Assembly (NCBI GenBank): GCA_016169945.1
Contig: JADLSH010000256.1
Location: 2,046,001-2,110,000, forward strand
Direction of reading: 5' to 3'
From: Trachythela sp. YZ-2020
Taxonomy: Eukaryota > Cnidaria > Anthozoa > Malacalcyonacea > Clavulariidae
Length of the DNA stretch: 64,000 nt
Position numbers and translations under genes: made by a program. Shown here piece after piece: positions 32,528 to 43,163 of this stretch; within the stretch, counting starts at the first letter, position 1; every line of letters begins with the position of its first letter. Under the pieces are notes generated by a model that was given only the letters and a program-made list of their open reading frames with translations, did not search any database and was not told where the DNA came from.

Positions 32528-33277
32528 TTAGGTAAAATAAGTATGCTGTCTGAAGTGCAGTGTTGTCACCACCTTCCCGTGTTCAAATGACACAGGATCA
32601 CCTGTGTCGTTCCTTAAAAGAATTTCCTTGTCTTCGAATGATTTGGTTTGGACAGGTACGTATTGAATGTTTGGGAAAGTTTTATTAATGATGTCACCAG
32701 ACTTTCCCTCAACGGGGATGCTTCTGAGTAATTGGGCGCTCATATCTCCGACGATCTGCGGTTGAACAATATCACAATAAACGTAGATGGTCGTCATCCC
32801 AAACAAGTCTGCCACATAAGGACTTTCGGTCGTCTTTTTGAGTATTTTTACGTCTCCTCCAAACCCCAAGATAATCGACATTTTTTTATATAAAGCTAGT
32901 TCGTATGGAGTTTTCAATTGAACTGTCACTTTGCCGGTGCGAGCATTAAACGTTAACTTAATGTTGTCGTTAACATCTTTTGCCAATGCTTTATTGATGG
33001 CTTTGATAATATCTTGCATTGTTTCGTAGTAACCGTAATCAATTTCTGTCGTCAAAAAATATTCACCTCTGTCCTTGTGATAAATATGACTGCCGACTCC
33101 CCTTGCTAAAGTATACCACGAGTTAGGGTAAGAGATGGAATACAAACCAACTTCCCAATCGCCATTCAAATCAATGGTTTGTGGTAATTTTACACGATAA
33201 CTAGTCGTTTTGTTATCGGGAAAGACATCCAGGGATGCATTGCTAGGAAGCGTAAGATAAAAATGTGTTCCACTCAT
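32528..33277 (-). CDS. penton-like minor capsid protein (single jelly roll)
   Basis: 250 residues from ATG 33277 (a GTG ten codons upstream is open but unlikely). It begins MSGTHFYLTLPSNASLDVFP, with TSYRVKLPQTIDLNGDWEVG shortly after, a strongly conserved N-terminal block in Polinton penton proteins. The remainder is beta-rich with no stops or frame breaks. It would form the pentameric vertex capsomers. It lies two bases upstream of the minor virion protein gene. Confidence 0.85.
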   Translation of the reverse strand: MSGTHFYLTLPSNASLDVFPDNKTTSYRVKLPQTIDLNGDWEVGLYSISYPNSWYTLARGVGSHIYHKDRGEYFLTTEIDYGYYETMQDIIKAINKALAKDVNDNIKLTFNARTGKVTVQLKTPYELALYKKMSIILGFGGDVKILKKTTESPYVADLFGMTTIYVYCDIVQPQIVGDMSAQLLRSIPVEGKSGDIINKTFPNIQYVPVQTKSFEDKEILLRNDTGDPVSFEHGKVVTTLHFRQHTYFT

Positions 33278-33324
33278 TGTCACTACTAAAGTATGAATAA
33301 AAGACACACAACACAGACGCTGGT

Positions 33325-34425
33325 TTAAATCTTATTTATTTGAGAAGCAGGTACCCACGAATTAAACTTGTTCGGGTACCCTAACCATTTTACAAGATAT
33401 TGTACATTTTTGCCTCTACCACGTTTCTTCAAAACTTTTTCAACTTCGTAGACGTCATCCTGCTTGATAACCTTTTGCAACTCTTTCTCGTAAAACGTTC
33501 CTTTCAGTTCTTCGCCATCATAATCTTTCAACTTATACACGGGAGGATCACGAGGCACTTGTTTGCTTACGGTAAAGATTTCTTTTGAGAAATTTGGCAA
33601 GTAACCTTTTTCAAATTTACGTTTGATTTTACTAATTCTAACTTGATCATCAATCTTAAACTTATACTTTACATTTTTCACAGCATTATGATCATCATAC
33701 AAAGTGTGCCATACTTTCTTTTCGTTTTCAACAGTTACATCTGCTGGTTTTGTTTTAATACTGCGATGAACACTATGATTGTAAGAATACACTAAATCAG
33801 GCAGCATGTCAATGTATCTCATTGTTTTCTTGGCTGTAAAGTATCGCCACATCTTCGTCTTCAGAGTACGAATCAAACGTTCTACGATAGAGGCTTTCGT
33901 TTCGTTGTACGTGTTATACAGTTCTATGTCTTCTTCTTTCATCAACGCTCGAAAATGTTTGTTTAAAAACTCTGTTCCTTGATCAGTCATGATCTTTTCA
34001 GGCTTGCGTCCAGAAGACAAAATGATTTTGAAAGCTTCAACCAGAGAAGGACCTGTTTTATTTTTCAAAGGAACTACCCAAGCATACTTTGAAAGCACGT
34101 CAATGCAAACGAGCAGATATCGATACCCATCGTTAAACTTTTGCATGGACTGTGTGTCCGCTAAGTCCATCTGCCATTGCTGGTCGATGCCACCCACGAT
34201 CACTCGGTTTCTTTTAAAATTGAGACGAATAGGTTTATGTAAAGTGTATGCATCCTGTTTCATCAACCATTCTTTAATTTTCTTACGACTTATATCAAAT
34301 TTTCCCTCCTTTTTCACGTCATTGTACAATCCCCCATTGTACAATCCCCCATTGTACAATCCCCCTCCACCATATCCCCCTGAACATTTTGGATCGTAAT
34401 AGACACTAGACAGGTAATCATCCAT
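33325..34425 (-). CDS. retroviral-type integrase with chromodomain
   Basis: 366 residues from ATG 34425 (a TTG two codons earlier is also open). The rve core has Asp in WQMDLADTQS, Asp in IMTDQGTEF and Glu in TKASIVERLIRT, the DD(35)E triad. A C-terminal chromodomain reads VYEVEKVLKKRGRGKNVQYL then KWLGYPNKFNSWVP, which binds methylated histone tails in other elements. The N terminus has a GGLYN repeat (four near-identical 15-bp DNA units at about 34318-34370). The integrase would insert linear element DNA. The frame is intact, so it could in principle act in trans on other copies (inference). Confidence 0.93.
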   Translation of the reverse strand: MDDYLSSVYYDPKCSGGYGGGGLYNGGLYNGGLYNDVKKEGKFDISRKKIKEWLMKQDAYTLHKPIRLNFKRNRVIVGGIDQQWQMDLADTQSMQKFNDGYRYLLVCIDVLSKYAWVVPLKNKTGPSLVEAFKIILSSGRKPEKIMTDQGTEFLNKHFRALMKEEDIELYNTYNETKASIVERLIRTLKTKMWRYFTAKKTMRYIDMLPDLVYSYNHSVHRSIKTKPADVTVENEKKVWHTLYDDHNAVKNVKYKFKIDDQVRISKIKRKFEKGYLPNFSKEIFTVSKQVPRDPPVYKLKDYDGEELKGTFYEKELQKVIKQDDVYEVEKVLKKRGRGKNVQYLVKWLGYPNKFNSWVPASQINKI

Positions 34426-34459
34426 GTTCAACTATCACATATAGAATGAGAGAAATATT

Positions 34460-34741
34460 TTATTCTTCGACGTTTTGAATAGGTTCATTAGTCTCAATTG
34501 CCACTGATGCTTCGTTTTCAACAGGTTTGTAGTTTTTGATAGTTTTACTGTTATATCCCATCTGCAAATGTCCTTCGAGATTGAGATCATTGCGACCAAC
34601 ACTTATACCGACTCTAAACATTTTCTGTTTGTTATGATTTTTATTAATCTTTGGATTTTTGCTAGCAGAGTGACCCATGTTTACACTGTGGCTTCTACTA
34701 TACTCTGAAGATACCAGACGTGTACGGGGGTTATAAAACAT
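34460..34741 (-). CDS. conserved small Polinton protein, unknown
   Basis: 93 residues from ATG 34741. It contains YNPRTRLVSSEYSRSHSVNM, GHSASKNPKINKN and VGRNDLNLEGHLQMGYN and ends in an acidic tail. I recognise the pattern only as a recurrent ORF next to Polinton integrases. No domain can be named. It is transcribed leftwards and divergently from the next plus-strand gene, with a 59-bp shared upstream region. Confidence 0.5.
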   Translation of the reverse strand: MFYNPRTRLVSSEYSRSHSVNMGHSASKNPKINKNHNKQKMFRVGISVGRNDLNLEGHLQMGYNSKTIKNYKPVENEASVAIETNEPIQNVEE

Positions 34742-34800
34742 CTTCAACTTACGAAAAACTGTCAAACATTCACTGATAGTCGTGAAGTAAAGAGCTAATC

Positions 34801-35211
34801 ATGTATCGTTCGTCTAAACATTTCGACATTGACAATAAAGAATTAGTTCTTCATCATCGTCAGAAACGTATTGAAAAGAAACTGTTGAAAAGTTACGCTG
34901 CAGAAATCGCGTCAATTATATCTCGCCTTGTTGTTGAAAACTGCAATGGTTGCATCATTGATCATCCGTCTCAAACACAACATCAGTGCCTCATGATGGA
35001 AAAGAATGAACAGTTATGTTTGTACTTTGACGAAGCCTTGTCAAAAATTTCAGAAGCAAATGTCATGGAGGCTTTTACCGAAAGTTTGAACGATGTTAAG
35101 CCTAGAGTGAATGGTCTTGAAATGCTCAAGTATACATGTAATGATTGGAGAACTGTCTTTTGTGCAGATCAGAGACGGGTGCTAAAACAAGAGACCTTTA
35201 AGTTATTGTAA
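34801..35211 (+). CDS. conserved Polinton ORF with CxGCxxDHPSQ motif
   Basis: 136 residues from ATG 34801. The central motif ENCNGCIIDHPSQTQHQCLM has the C-x2-C...H...H-x-C spacing of a metal site and recurs in many Polinton-like elements. N-terminal helices are basic. No enzymatic domain is seen. The role is unknown. The frame is intact. Confidence 0.55.
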   Translation: MYRSSKHFDIDNKELVLHHRQKRIEKKLLKSYAAEIASIISRLVVENCNGCIIDHPSQTQHQCLMMEKNEQLCLYFDEALSKISEANVMEAFTESLNDVKPRVNGLEMLKYTCNDWRTVFCADQRRVLKQETFKLL

Positions 35212-35282
35212 CTGAACAGGAAGTGTAACAATCATGATTGTATAAAGTAACACGTTTTTAAAATGTGTCTTCAGTTTGCAAT

Positions 35283-35480
35283 ATGCATGGGAAGAGTAAA
35301 CACTGTTCTCGTAAGAGATCGTCAAAGAAACGCATAAAAAATGTTACGCGTCAGAATAAAACCACATCACACAGAATGGTACGAACAGACAACTATTCTA
35401 CGATGTTCAAACGATCCAAAGTGGTGATAAAAAAGCAGGAAAGACATGTAAAAGAATCGAAAAAGAACTTTTTATACTAA
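35283..35480 (+). CDS. very basic small protein
   Basis: 65 residues from ATG 35283 (a GTG six codons upstream is also open), rich in Lys, Arg and Ser (KHCSRKRSSKKRIKN). It could be a DNA-condensing core protein or an extended nuclear signal. No family recognised. A TATA-like 'tataaag' lies near 35239. Confidence 0.35.
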   Translation: MHGKSKHCSRKRSSKKRIKNVTRQNKTTSHRMVRTDNYSTMFKRSKVVIKKQERHVKESKKNFLY

Positions 35481-35597
35481 AACATGAACATTGTAAAACT
35501 GTGTAATTAAAATCAGAAACAGTTCTGCTGTTATTTATTTCTCTGTAAAGTTATAAACATCTAAAATCAAGTGGAAGCATTCAAATGTAGCATTTCC

Positions 35598-35605
35598 CTA
35601 TAAAA
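35598..35605 (+). promoter_or_regulatory. TATA box
   Basis: TATAAAAA is about 65 bp upstream of the ATG at 35663, in a good position for a metazoan core promoter. Confidence 0.6.
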
Positions 35606-35662
35606 ACACTGCGTCAAGTCTGATTTTGATCATAATCGCTCGACAGCGTCATAGCACACAAC

Positions 35663-35935
35663 ATGACTATCGGCATACTGTTCATGGCTAAGAATCAGCT
35701 TGTGCTTCGTGTCAATATGTGTGCTTCTAGTTTTGAAAATAAAATCTTAAACGATTTGACAGATGAAGAGTTTGAGAAAGGGGTTGCCGTTTATGATGAC
35801 GACGAAGATAGATATGTATATACTAATGAAGAGTTTATTGAAAAGGTTTGGTATACATGTGTCAAGCATGGATATATTTCTGAAGATTACGATATCATGG
35901 GAAAGTTTCTTGACAAAATGAAAGTCACTCCATAA
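35663..35935 (+). CDS. small acidic Polinton ORF, unknown
   Basis: 90 residues from ATG 35663, with an acidic middle (DLTDEEFEKGVAVYDDDEDR). No known domain. It is preceded by its own TATA box and followed by the next TATA-driven ORF, suggesting individually transcribed early-type genes. Confidence 0.45.
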   Translation: MTIGILFMAKNQLVLRVNMCASSFENKILNDLTDEEFEKGVAVYDDDEDRYVYTNEEFIEKVWYTCVKHGYISEDYDIMGKFLDKMKVTP

Positions 35936-35962
35936 GCAAAAAATGTAACAATTTGAAAAATC

Positions 35963-35970
35963 TATAAAAA
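35963..35970 (+). promoter_or_regulatory. TATA box
   Basis: A second TATAAAAA, about 55 bp upstream of the ATG at 36025, in a sequence context like that of the TATA box at 35598 (ctataaaaac). Confidence 0.6.
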
Positions 35971-36024
35971 CCCGGTATCGTTCCTGATTTTCATCAGATC
36001 AAACAAACATTTTAAAGAAGCAAC

Positions 36025-36378
36025 ATGGTTTGGAGAAACATTGTAACGCATTGGCTTTCGGATAAAATTATAACGCAAGAGGGAAATTTGGCAACTCTGG
36101 ATTTGATGCGACTTTTGATAGAGAAGAATATAATACCAGCAACGCTTGTCGATAATGCGACGTTGCACTCCATTATGTTGACGCAAATCATATTGGAAAC
36201 ATTAACAGGTGTATCGGTACCCCGAGCCCCCCAGGGACCGAACTTTACCTATCGTATGAACGCTAAGGAAATGATGATGTGGGACTTGGCTAGAAAAAAC
36301 GAAAAGCAAGTGGCGGCGCTAGAAGAAGAAACGGGGGTGAATTTGGATCATTACCACAAACTTAACATTGGAAACTAA
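36025..36378 (+). CDS. small helical Polinton ORF, unknown
   Basis: 117 residues from ATG 36025, predicted mostly helical (TLDLMRLLIEKNIIPATLVD, AKEMMMWDLARKNEKQVAAL) with a Pro-rich middle (VPRAPQGP). No domain recognised. It is convergent with PolB, whose stop is 98 bp beyond. Confidence 0.45.
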   Translation: MVWRNIVTHWLSDKIITQEGNLATLDLMRLLIEKNIIPATLVDNATLHSIMLTQIILETLTGVSVPRAPQGPNFTYRMNAKEMMMWDLARKNEKQVAALEEETGVNLDHYHKLNIGN

Positions 36379-38755
36379 CAAGCTTAGATTTTGTAACATT
36401 TATTTCAAACTGTATGAACAACTTTTTTTAATTATATAAATAGCCATAAAATGGCGTGAACGTCATAATATAATTTTAAAATCCATAAGGTAATGTTTTG
36501 TAATCATCAATAATTACACGTTTGTTATAAACGATTCGATAGTCTTTTTTCATGCGTTTTGTTTCGATGTTTTTGGTCTTCACATTCCGAGTAATCTTGT
36601 ACGGAATGTCTACAGTAACTTGACGGGTCTCGTTACACACTGCGTGACGATACACCAGTTCACGTATAACGTCAAAGTTCACCGTTTGTCTTGCAGTACA
36701 ATCCAAGGTGATGCCTCGTATCTTGGTCTCGACTTTATCCGTGTTGGTACGGTAACAATAATTTTTGGGTCCGCCCGAGAGGAAGGTGGTAATGTGATCC
36801 CCTCCTAACTCGTCGGTTAAATCACCAAGATAAGGACCTATCGGGGGCTCTGGATCACCGGGTTTGCTGACATAAATTACCGAATCCGTATCGTAATACG
36901 ATACTCTTTCCTGCAATTGGTCCAACACATCATAGAGTTTGAGACGGGCATAAGCGGTGGTGAAAGCGGCGATGATTACATTGGTTTTGGCGTTTGGTTC
37001 GATAAAATTTTCGGTATACTCATATCGAATCTCTATCATCTCGTCGCTCACCAAACTAACATCAAGCACGTTAATTTCGTCGGAGGAAAGGTAGTCAAAA
37101 TACACTTCGGGATCTCGAATCTGTAACGTTTTCACCATGTTGGGTCGTTGCGCGAATTTATCCCAAAACGAATTCAGCATCAATTTTGCTAGGGCGCGCA
37201 ATCCAGGATTATGCTCAATTTTGCTTCGATCCAGCTGTATTCCTTCGTGTTCGTAATACTCGTCCACATATCGCTGTTTTTGTTCTTCGGTGATGCAGTC
37301 CTTCGGGTACCCGCTCGCCTCCTGCTTGATTTTCATAAAGGTGTTCATGTAGTCTTTAAACAGCTCGTCAGAGGTTTCAGGAAAATGCCACACTTCGTGG
37401 AGTTTTAGGATTTGATAACCTTTCTCTAGGGCTTTCTCCAGCTCTACGTGGCACCAGGTTCCTTGGATAGCTCTTTCGTTATCGGAATGGGTACAGGGGG
37501 TCTGGTTACATGTATCTGCACAGGTTTTGCACAGAGGGAACATCAACTAACCCTGGGTACGATAGGGAAGGACAGGATGGAAAAGACCTCGAGGTGGTAA
37601 TACCGTGCATTTGATCATACCAAAATAAGTGGAAATGTCGTCGAAATTCTCGGTGATAATACGAGGACAACCAACGACTGTCTTTGTCATCTTGTTGCAC
37701 CAGGGATAGAGGCTAGTGAAATCTAGGTAGTTTATTTTTTCACCATCCTCGCACTCATGGTAAAGTTTGGCGGCGTTGGTTCGACCACCATAAAAACCAT
37801 CTCGAGGCTCCAAAGGATCCACCAAATCATAGTTGTCAAAGTATGTTTTCATGTCCTCATCACGTTCCAGCTCTTTCTTTATATCGCATTCCCATACTTC
37901 AACGAGATTGAAACCGCGTTCTTCAAGGTAAAGAGCTTTTTGTACTGTGGCTTCGTAAAGATCATGCATTGTTTTTTCACTTACTGGGTTGACTGTATCA
38001 CGGGCATAGCAATTCAAACATCCATGCCAAAAACATCCATGGAACTCATAAGCCGTGTTAGTCTCTTCGTGATATCCATCCAGGAAATATCGATGCACGC
38101 TCTTTTCTCCACCATTTCGTTTATGTTGAATATGGATATCATTCTTTTCCGCCGTATAGGAAAGCCATTTCAAGGCGATATTGGATTGTTTGGTTTTCGG
38201 ATGGTAACCGTGTGGAGGAATGATGGCAATGGTATTTTCTTGGAGGTAATTGGTTCGGTATACCAAATTACAAGCCGAGGCGATGGTCAGGCATTTTTCA
38301 AAGGGATCGATATCAGTAATGTCACGGAACAACTCGCGGAAATCAAGACAACAGCGGCGGAGAATATCGACGTCAGAGCGACAGTAGGCGAGGATTTCTT
38401 GCTGGAAGTCGAACACATAATCGTTCTCTTTCAGTTCAGTGTGCCATTCTAAAAACTTTTCCTTCTCGGCAGGACTCATTCCGTCAGGATTGTAGGATAA
38501 ACTGGGAGGTATGGGTCCGACATAATTCTCGTTCTCTTTCTTATTGAACAGATGAGGGAAATAACTTTTTGCAAGTTCGTCGATTCCAAAGGTTTTGGGA
38601 AAATCCGCTAATCTCATCGGGATAAAACTCAAGGAGTCGATAAACTTGATTTTGAACATAGGTACATATAGTGTAAGGACCTTGGCACCGCGCATAATCA
38701 CATCATATTTCACATCATTCTCGCGTAGGTATTGTAAGATGAAATAACTATCATA

Positions 38756-38905
38756 CTTTAGTTTTAACTACATACCAATTGAATGTAATATATCATTTTA
38801 CACCCTGTAATATATAATGTAATTCACCTTACCGATGGTGCGAATTTATGTAATCTTTAATAAATTGAATTGAATTGAAAAAATAAATTGAAATTGAATT
38901 GAATA
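38756..38905 (+). mobile_element. LINE 3'-tail fragment in PolB exonuclease
   Basis: About 150 bp ending in aataaattgaattgaattga and similar repeats, the usual 3' tail of a CR1/L2-like LINE. It is flanked by ATA on each side (38753-38755, 38903-38905), and the PolB frame is interrupted precisely here. A 5'-truncated insertion. Confidence 0.7.
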
Positions 38906-39630
38906 CCCTTGGAAGTTGTGCGCCAATACAATACAGTTCTCGTGTTCCTCGGTAAACAACCATTCGCAGAATTCGTTTCGCGTATTATCCCCCTGAAACG
39001 ACCATTCATCACCGGCTTCGTTCTGAATCACGCATAAATTAGGTTCGTGGTTCCCGTTTTCTTGCCGACATTCAAAATCAAAGAAAAGCAATTGATCGTA
39101 TCCGCTTTGGGATGTGTCATCCTCGTCGTCCGACACGTTATCGTCTCGTTTCTTTTCAGGCTGGATGTAACAGTAATGGTCACCGGGTCGAGTATACTCT
39201 TTACATATACGACATTTTGTCATGCCACAATGATGCTTGTCCGGATTCTTCTGGGTTCGTCTGACAGTAGTGTTGCAATCAGGGCATTTGACCAAATCAG
39301 AACAAATCGATTTTGATTTTCCCACCGATTGTTTATGTCTATCGAAACATTCTTGGCTTTTGAAGATCCGATTACATTTGTCACAATGCATCCAGGACAC
39401 GATGGGACAGTCTGGAAAACGGCAACATTTACACGCGTTGGGACATAAATGATCTCTCTGGTTTTTGTAGGCTTTCTTACATGTATGACAATACATGCAT
39501 CTTGGTAATAACATCGTAATGACTATCATGTAGATACAAGTAAATATTTTTCTCTTTTTCAGGACCGGTATAGATGAGACTACTTTGGTGCTCTTTAGAT
39601 ACGATCTGATAGTCAGTTAGATACGTTTGG

Positions 39631-39779
39631 AAATGTATTTTCTTACGGTATGCAAACAAATTTGCATTATAGGACATCACGCATTTGTAATTTCAAAAGG
39701 CTAGATTTCATTGGTTAATGCTAGTTAGATAAATCCTCGTTTGAAAGCACACGGGCACTCTCTCAATACACCAACAATG
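39631..39779 (+). repeat. split direct repeat X, left end copy
   Basis: 149 bp, identical to 40498-40646 except one base (ctagttagat versus ctagatagat). It begins at the AA shared with PolB. Confidence 0.95.
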
Positions 39780-39806
39780 TATAGGATCTCCAGATAAACA
39801 AGCTAA

Positions 39807-40915
39807 ATGAGTGAAGAAAACGACATAGCTGAAGCTGGTCCTTCAACGGCCGAGGAAACAGCTGGGGAAGTACAGAATACGGCGTTAGTGACCCAAGTAT
39901 TTTCGATGTTTAAAGGATATTTATCATCGCAACTCGAAGAGAAAGGCAAACAATTTCAGACTAAAGCATCTATAGAGAAACAAGCAACAGAATTCAAATT
40001 CAAAGGCAACAGGAAGCAATTCGAGTTCAACGCCCAAGTGGACGAAATCATTAGCCGTATCGCCGACAATGCCGACGACCTCAGAAAGTTCGAGAGTTAG
40101 CAACAAAGCGAATAACACAATAAAGAGAAGGCAAAAGCTGATCAAGATTGCTGACAAGAATAAGGATGGATGGCTAGTGGTAGAAGAGTACGAATCGGAT
40201 GATCTGGCTTCTGATACCGACGACGAGAAGCGCATTAAGAAAGCCAAATCAGCTGCTGAGAAGCGCCGTAAAGATAATCCCAAAAGTAACGTCAATGATG
40301 CAAAGAAATTCAAGACAGGCGACAATCAGCTTTTTCGCGGTGAGTGTACGTAATGGTACCCGCGTTATTCTTTGTGATATCTCAATTAGGGTGGTGTGAT
40401 GAGCATTACCCATGTTATCCGATGTGTACGTGTGCTGATTTGTAGTATATAGGAAGTAAATAATTTACGTTCGTTTGAGCGTAGTGAATTAGAACGTAAA
40501 TGTATTTTCTTACGGTATGCAAACAAATTTGCATTATAGGACATCACGCATTTGTAATTTCAAAAGGCTAGATTTCATTGGTTAATGCTAGATAGATAAA
40601 TCCTCGTTTGAAAGCACACGGGCACTCTCTCAATACACCAACAATGCCCACCCACAGACCCACCCGAGTTTCGAAACGCGAAATTGTCCGATACTGTATA
40701 TATTTTTATTATTATTAGGCCGTGCAGAATTTGGTCAAGAAAAACGATGTTATAGATGCCAACGCCTTGGGCATTGGGCAAGAAATTGCAGAGCATCGTG
40801 GCCAGTCAGTTATCGGTCTAACAGAAGTGGCTTCACATTTGCCAATCCCACACATGATAACAGATCAGGAGGAGCAGGTTCAGTTGGAAGCACAAACGGA
40901 CGATCCAGCCTATAG
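39807..40915 (+). pseudogene. DIRS-type Gag with one intron
   Basis: Exon 1 (39807-40339) begins MSEENDIAEAGPSTAEETAG, slips frame near 40092, and continues with IKRRQKLIKIADKNKDGWLV, a recognisable DIRS Gag block. It ends at a GTGAGT donor (40340). The acceptor is a T-rich tract ending TTATTATTAG at 40718. Exon 2 contains the CCHC zinc knuckle CYRCQRLGHWARNC and stops at 40913-40915, overlapping the RT frame. The intron holds the internal junction repeat. Splicing is inferred from sequence; Gag phase is kept across it. Confidence 0.75.
40392..40646 (+). repeat. internal circle-junction copy (YX)
   Basis: Y (40392-40499) matches the right end 44636-44743 with one mismatch, and X (40498-40646) matches the left end. 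They overlap by AA. It lies wholly inside the predicted gag intron (40340-40718). Confidence 0.93.
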
Positions 40916-42886
40916 TGACAACCCCAAAGAGTGGATTTATCAGGTATCAGAAAATAAATATGAGTGTGAATTAGAAACAGTTGTAGCCCCTTCAGTAAAG
41001 GGTAGGTTAAAAAGACATGTTACGTTTTGGGAAAATATTGGCGCGTCAGATTTCGTTCTCTCGGTTATTCAAGAAGGGTACAAAATACCATTCATAGAAA
41101 TTCCACCAGGTGTTTGTTTACGAAACAATAAGTCAGCTTTACGACATGACGATTTTGTACAGAAAGCGATTTTAGAATTACTACAATCCAACAGGATAAT
41201 TAAAACAAAAGCCATGCCGCAAGTCGTTAATCCATTGTCTGTGTCAGTTCAACCATCTGGAAAATTACGACTTATTCTGGATTTAAGGCATGTGAACAAT
41301 TACGTACGAAAACAAAACATTAAATATGAAGATTGAAAACTTCATTTACTTATTTTCAGAAAGATAGCTATATGATTTCTTTCGACCTGAAAAGTGGGTA
41401 TCATCATATCGATATTCATCCTGTTTCCCAAACATTCCTAGGGTTTGCTTGGAAGAGCCCTGAAGATAAAACATTTACATATTACCTGTTTACTGTCTTA
41501 CCATTTGGTTTATCAACTGCACCTTTCGTATTTACAAAATGTATGAAACCGTTAGAAAAGTATTGGAGAAGCCAGGGTACGAATGTAGCTTTATGCCTGG
41601 ACGACGGGTGGTTAACAGAAGGCAATTACGATGACTGCTTGAATTTATCGACAAAAATTAGAGCAGATATTAATCATGCTGGTTTAGTTGCAAACGAAAA
41701 AATCTATCTGGCAACCGTGCCAAGAAATAGTTTGGCTTGGCCTGATCTGGAATTCTTTAAGTGGCATAATTTCTATCACCGAACGCCGGGTAGCAAGCAT
41801 TTTTCAAACCATCCAGTTTTTGAAATCGCAAAATTTTACATATCCGCCAGAGAACTCGCTTCGTTTACAGGAAAGATTATTTCCACTAGTGCAGTTACAC
41901 GAAACGTATGTCAAATAATGATTCGACATTGCAGCATGTCAGTAGCCGCAGCTAGCGGTTGGGATTTGAAGTTTAGTATGGATGATTACTGCATAAGAGA
42001 AATTGAGTTTTGGGAAAGCAATTTAAAACAATTGAATTCAAGGGAACTGGTTCAGGCTAGAACTCAGTCACATTACGTTGTTTATTCAGACGCAAGCGCG
42101 TCGGGTTGTGGAGCACATATGTCGTTAAATGGTGAACAAATTTGCCATAAGCATTGGACAAATGAAGAAAGTCAACGTAGCTCCACTTGAGAGAACTTTC
42201 AGCAATCGAATATGCCTTGGAATCGTTTATTCCATTATTAAATCACGCTTACGTCAAGTGGTTTTCAGATAGCCAGACAGCATGTAGCATTGCTCGAGTC
42301 GGTAGCATGAGAAAAGATTTACACAACATAGCAATTAGAATTTACAAGCTCTGTCTAGATCATAAAATTGAATTTGAAATCGAGTGGATTCCACGTACTG
42401 AGATACAAAGAGCCGATTACATAAGCAGGCTCATTGATATAGATGATTGGCAGATTACGAAAGAGTGTTTCGATCAAGTGGAGGAAGTATGGGGCCCTCA
42501 CACGATAGATTGTTTTGCGAATTACTACAATACAAAAATCCCAAGGTTCTTTTCGTGGCATTGGAATCCGGGTTGCACAGGAGTGGATTTTTTCGTCCAA
42601 AATATAATAGGAGAGAACTGCCTTGTAGTTCCACCAATTTGCCTTATCGCCAGAGCTTGCACTATCTACAAAATCAAGAGGCGAAAGCAACAGTTATTGT
42701 TCCGTTTTGGCCTTCGTCATATTTCTGGCCAGTCATATCGAGACATTTAGCTAATTTCATAGTCGACTATAAAGTCCTTAGTGGCAGAGAAGTATTAACA
42801 CACGGAAAAATACCAATTCATTGCTCGGATCGGAACGCTTTTATGGAGAAATTTTAGCCCTTAGAATGGATTTTTCTCACAAATAA
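40722..42886 (+). pseudogene. DIRS-type reverse transcriptase-RNase H, frameshifted
   Basis: RT blocks: VNPLSVSVQPSGKLRLILDL, MISFDLKSGYHHIDI (motif A Asp), LPFGLSTAPF, VALCLDDGWL (catalytic Asp pair). RNase H: YSDASASGCGAHM and KWFSDSQTACSI, with WIPR-A-YISR at its end. The DIRS-specific block WGPHTIDCFANYYNTKIPRF follows, then a conserved tail. Frame breaks occur near 41335, 41700, 41850, 42186 and 42650, so the protein is not made. The last frame ends at 42884-42886. It copies element RNA into DNA before circle formation. Confidence 0.88.
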
Positions 42887-42889
42887 AAT

Positions 42890-43100
42890 TGTGCTAAACG
42901 ATTAAGTTATGGACGGCGCTGGCCGATGTAATATGTTTTAAGGGCGCTGGCTCTGTTCCAATTAATTAATGGCGCTGGCCTGATTAAAGTGTGTAATAAT
43001 GTTAAAATGCGTATAATATTAATAGGCACTGGCCTAAATGAATTGCAATATACATTTGTTTTATGACGTTGGTCGCTGCAATATGTATCAGGACTTTATT
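42890..43100 (+). repeat. ggcgctggcc repeats between RT and recombinase
   Basis: Five degenerate copies of (g)gcgctggcc at irregular spacing (about 42913, 42940, 42971, 43025, 43066). They are followed by a T-rich tract and AG directly before the recombinase ATG (43164), which could be a splice acceptor. Confidence 0.5.
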
Positions 43101-43163
43101 TTCTATGGCATTTGTTTGCATTAATTGTTTTATGATATTGTTTCATTTGTTTGTCTCAATTAG

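Noticed and set aside
37757..38452. Long plus-strand frame as a gene
   Set aside because: It is the antisense shadow of PolB, which has all polymerase motifs on the other strand.
42890..43163. CRISPR-like or regular tandem array (ggcgctggcc copies)
   Set aside because: Spacing and sequence are irregular and the context is a eukaryotic retroelement.
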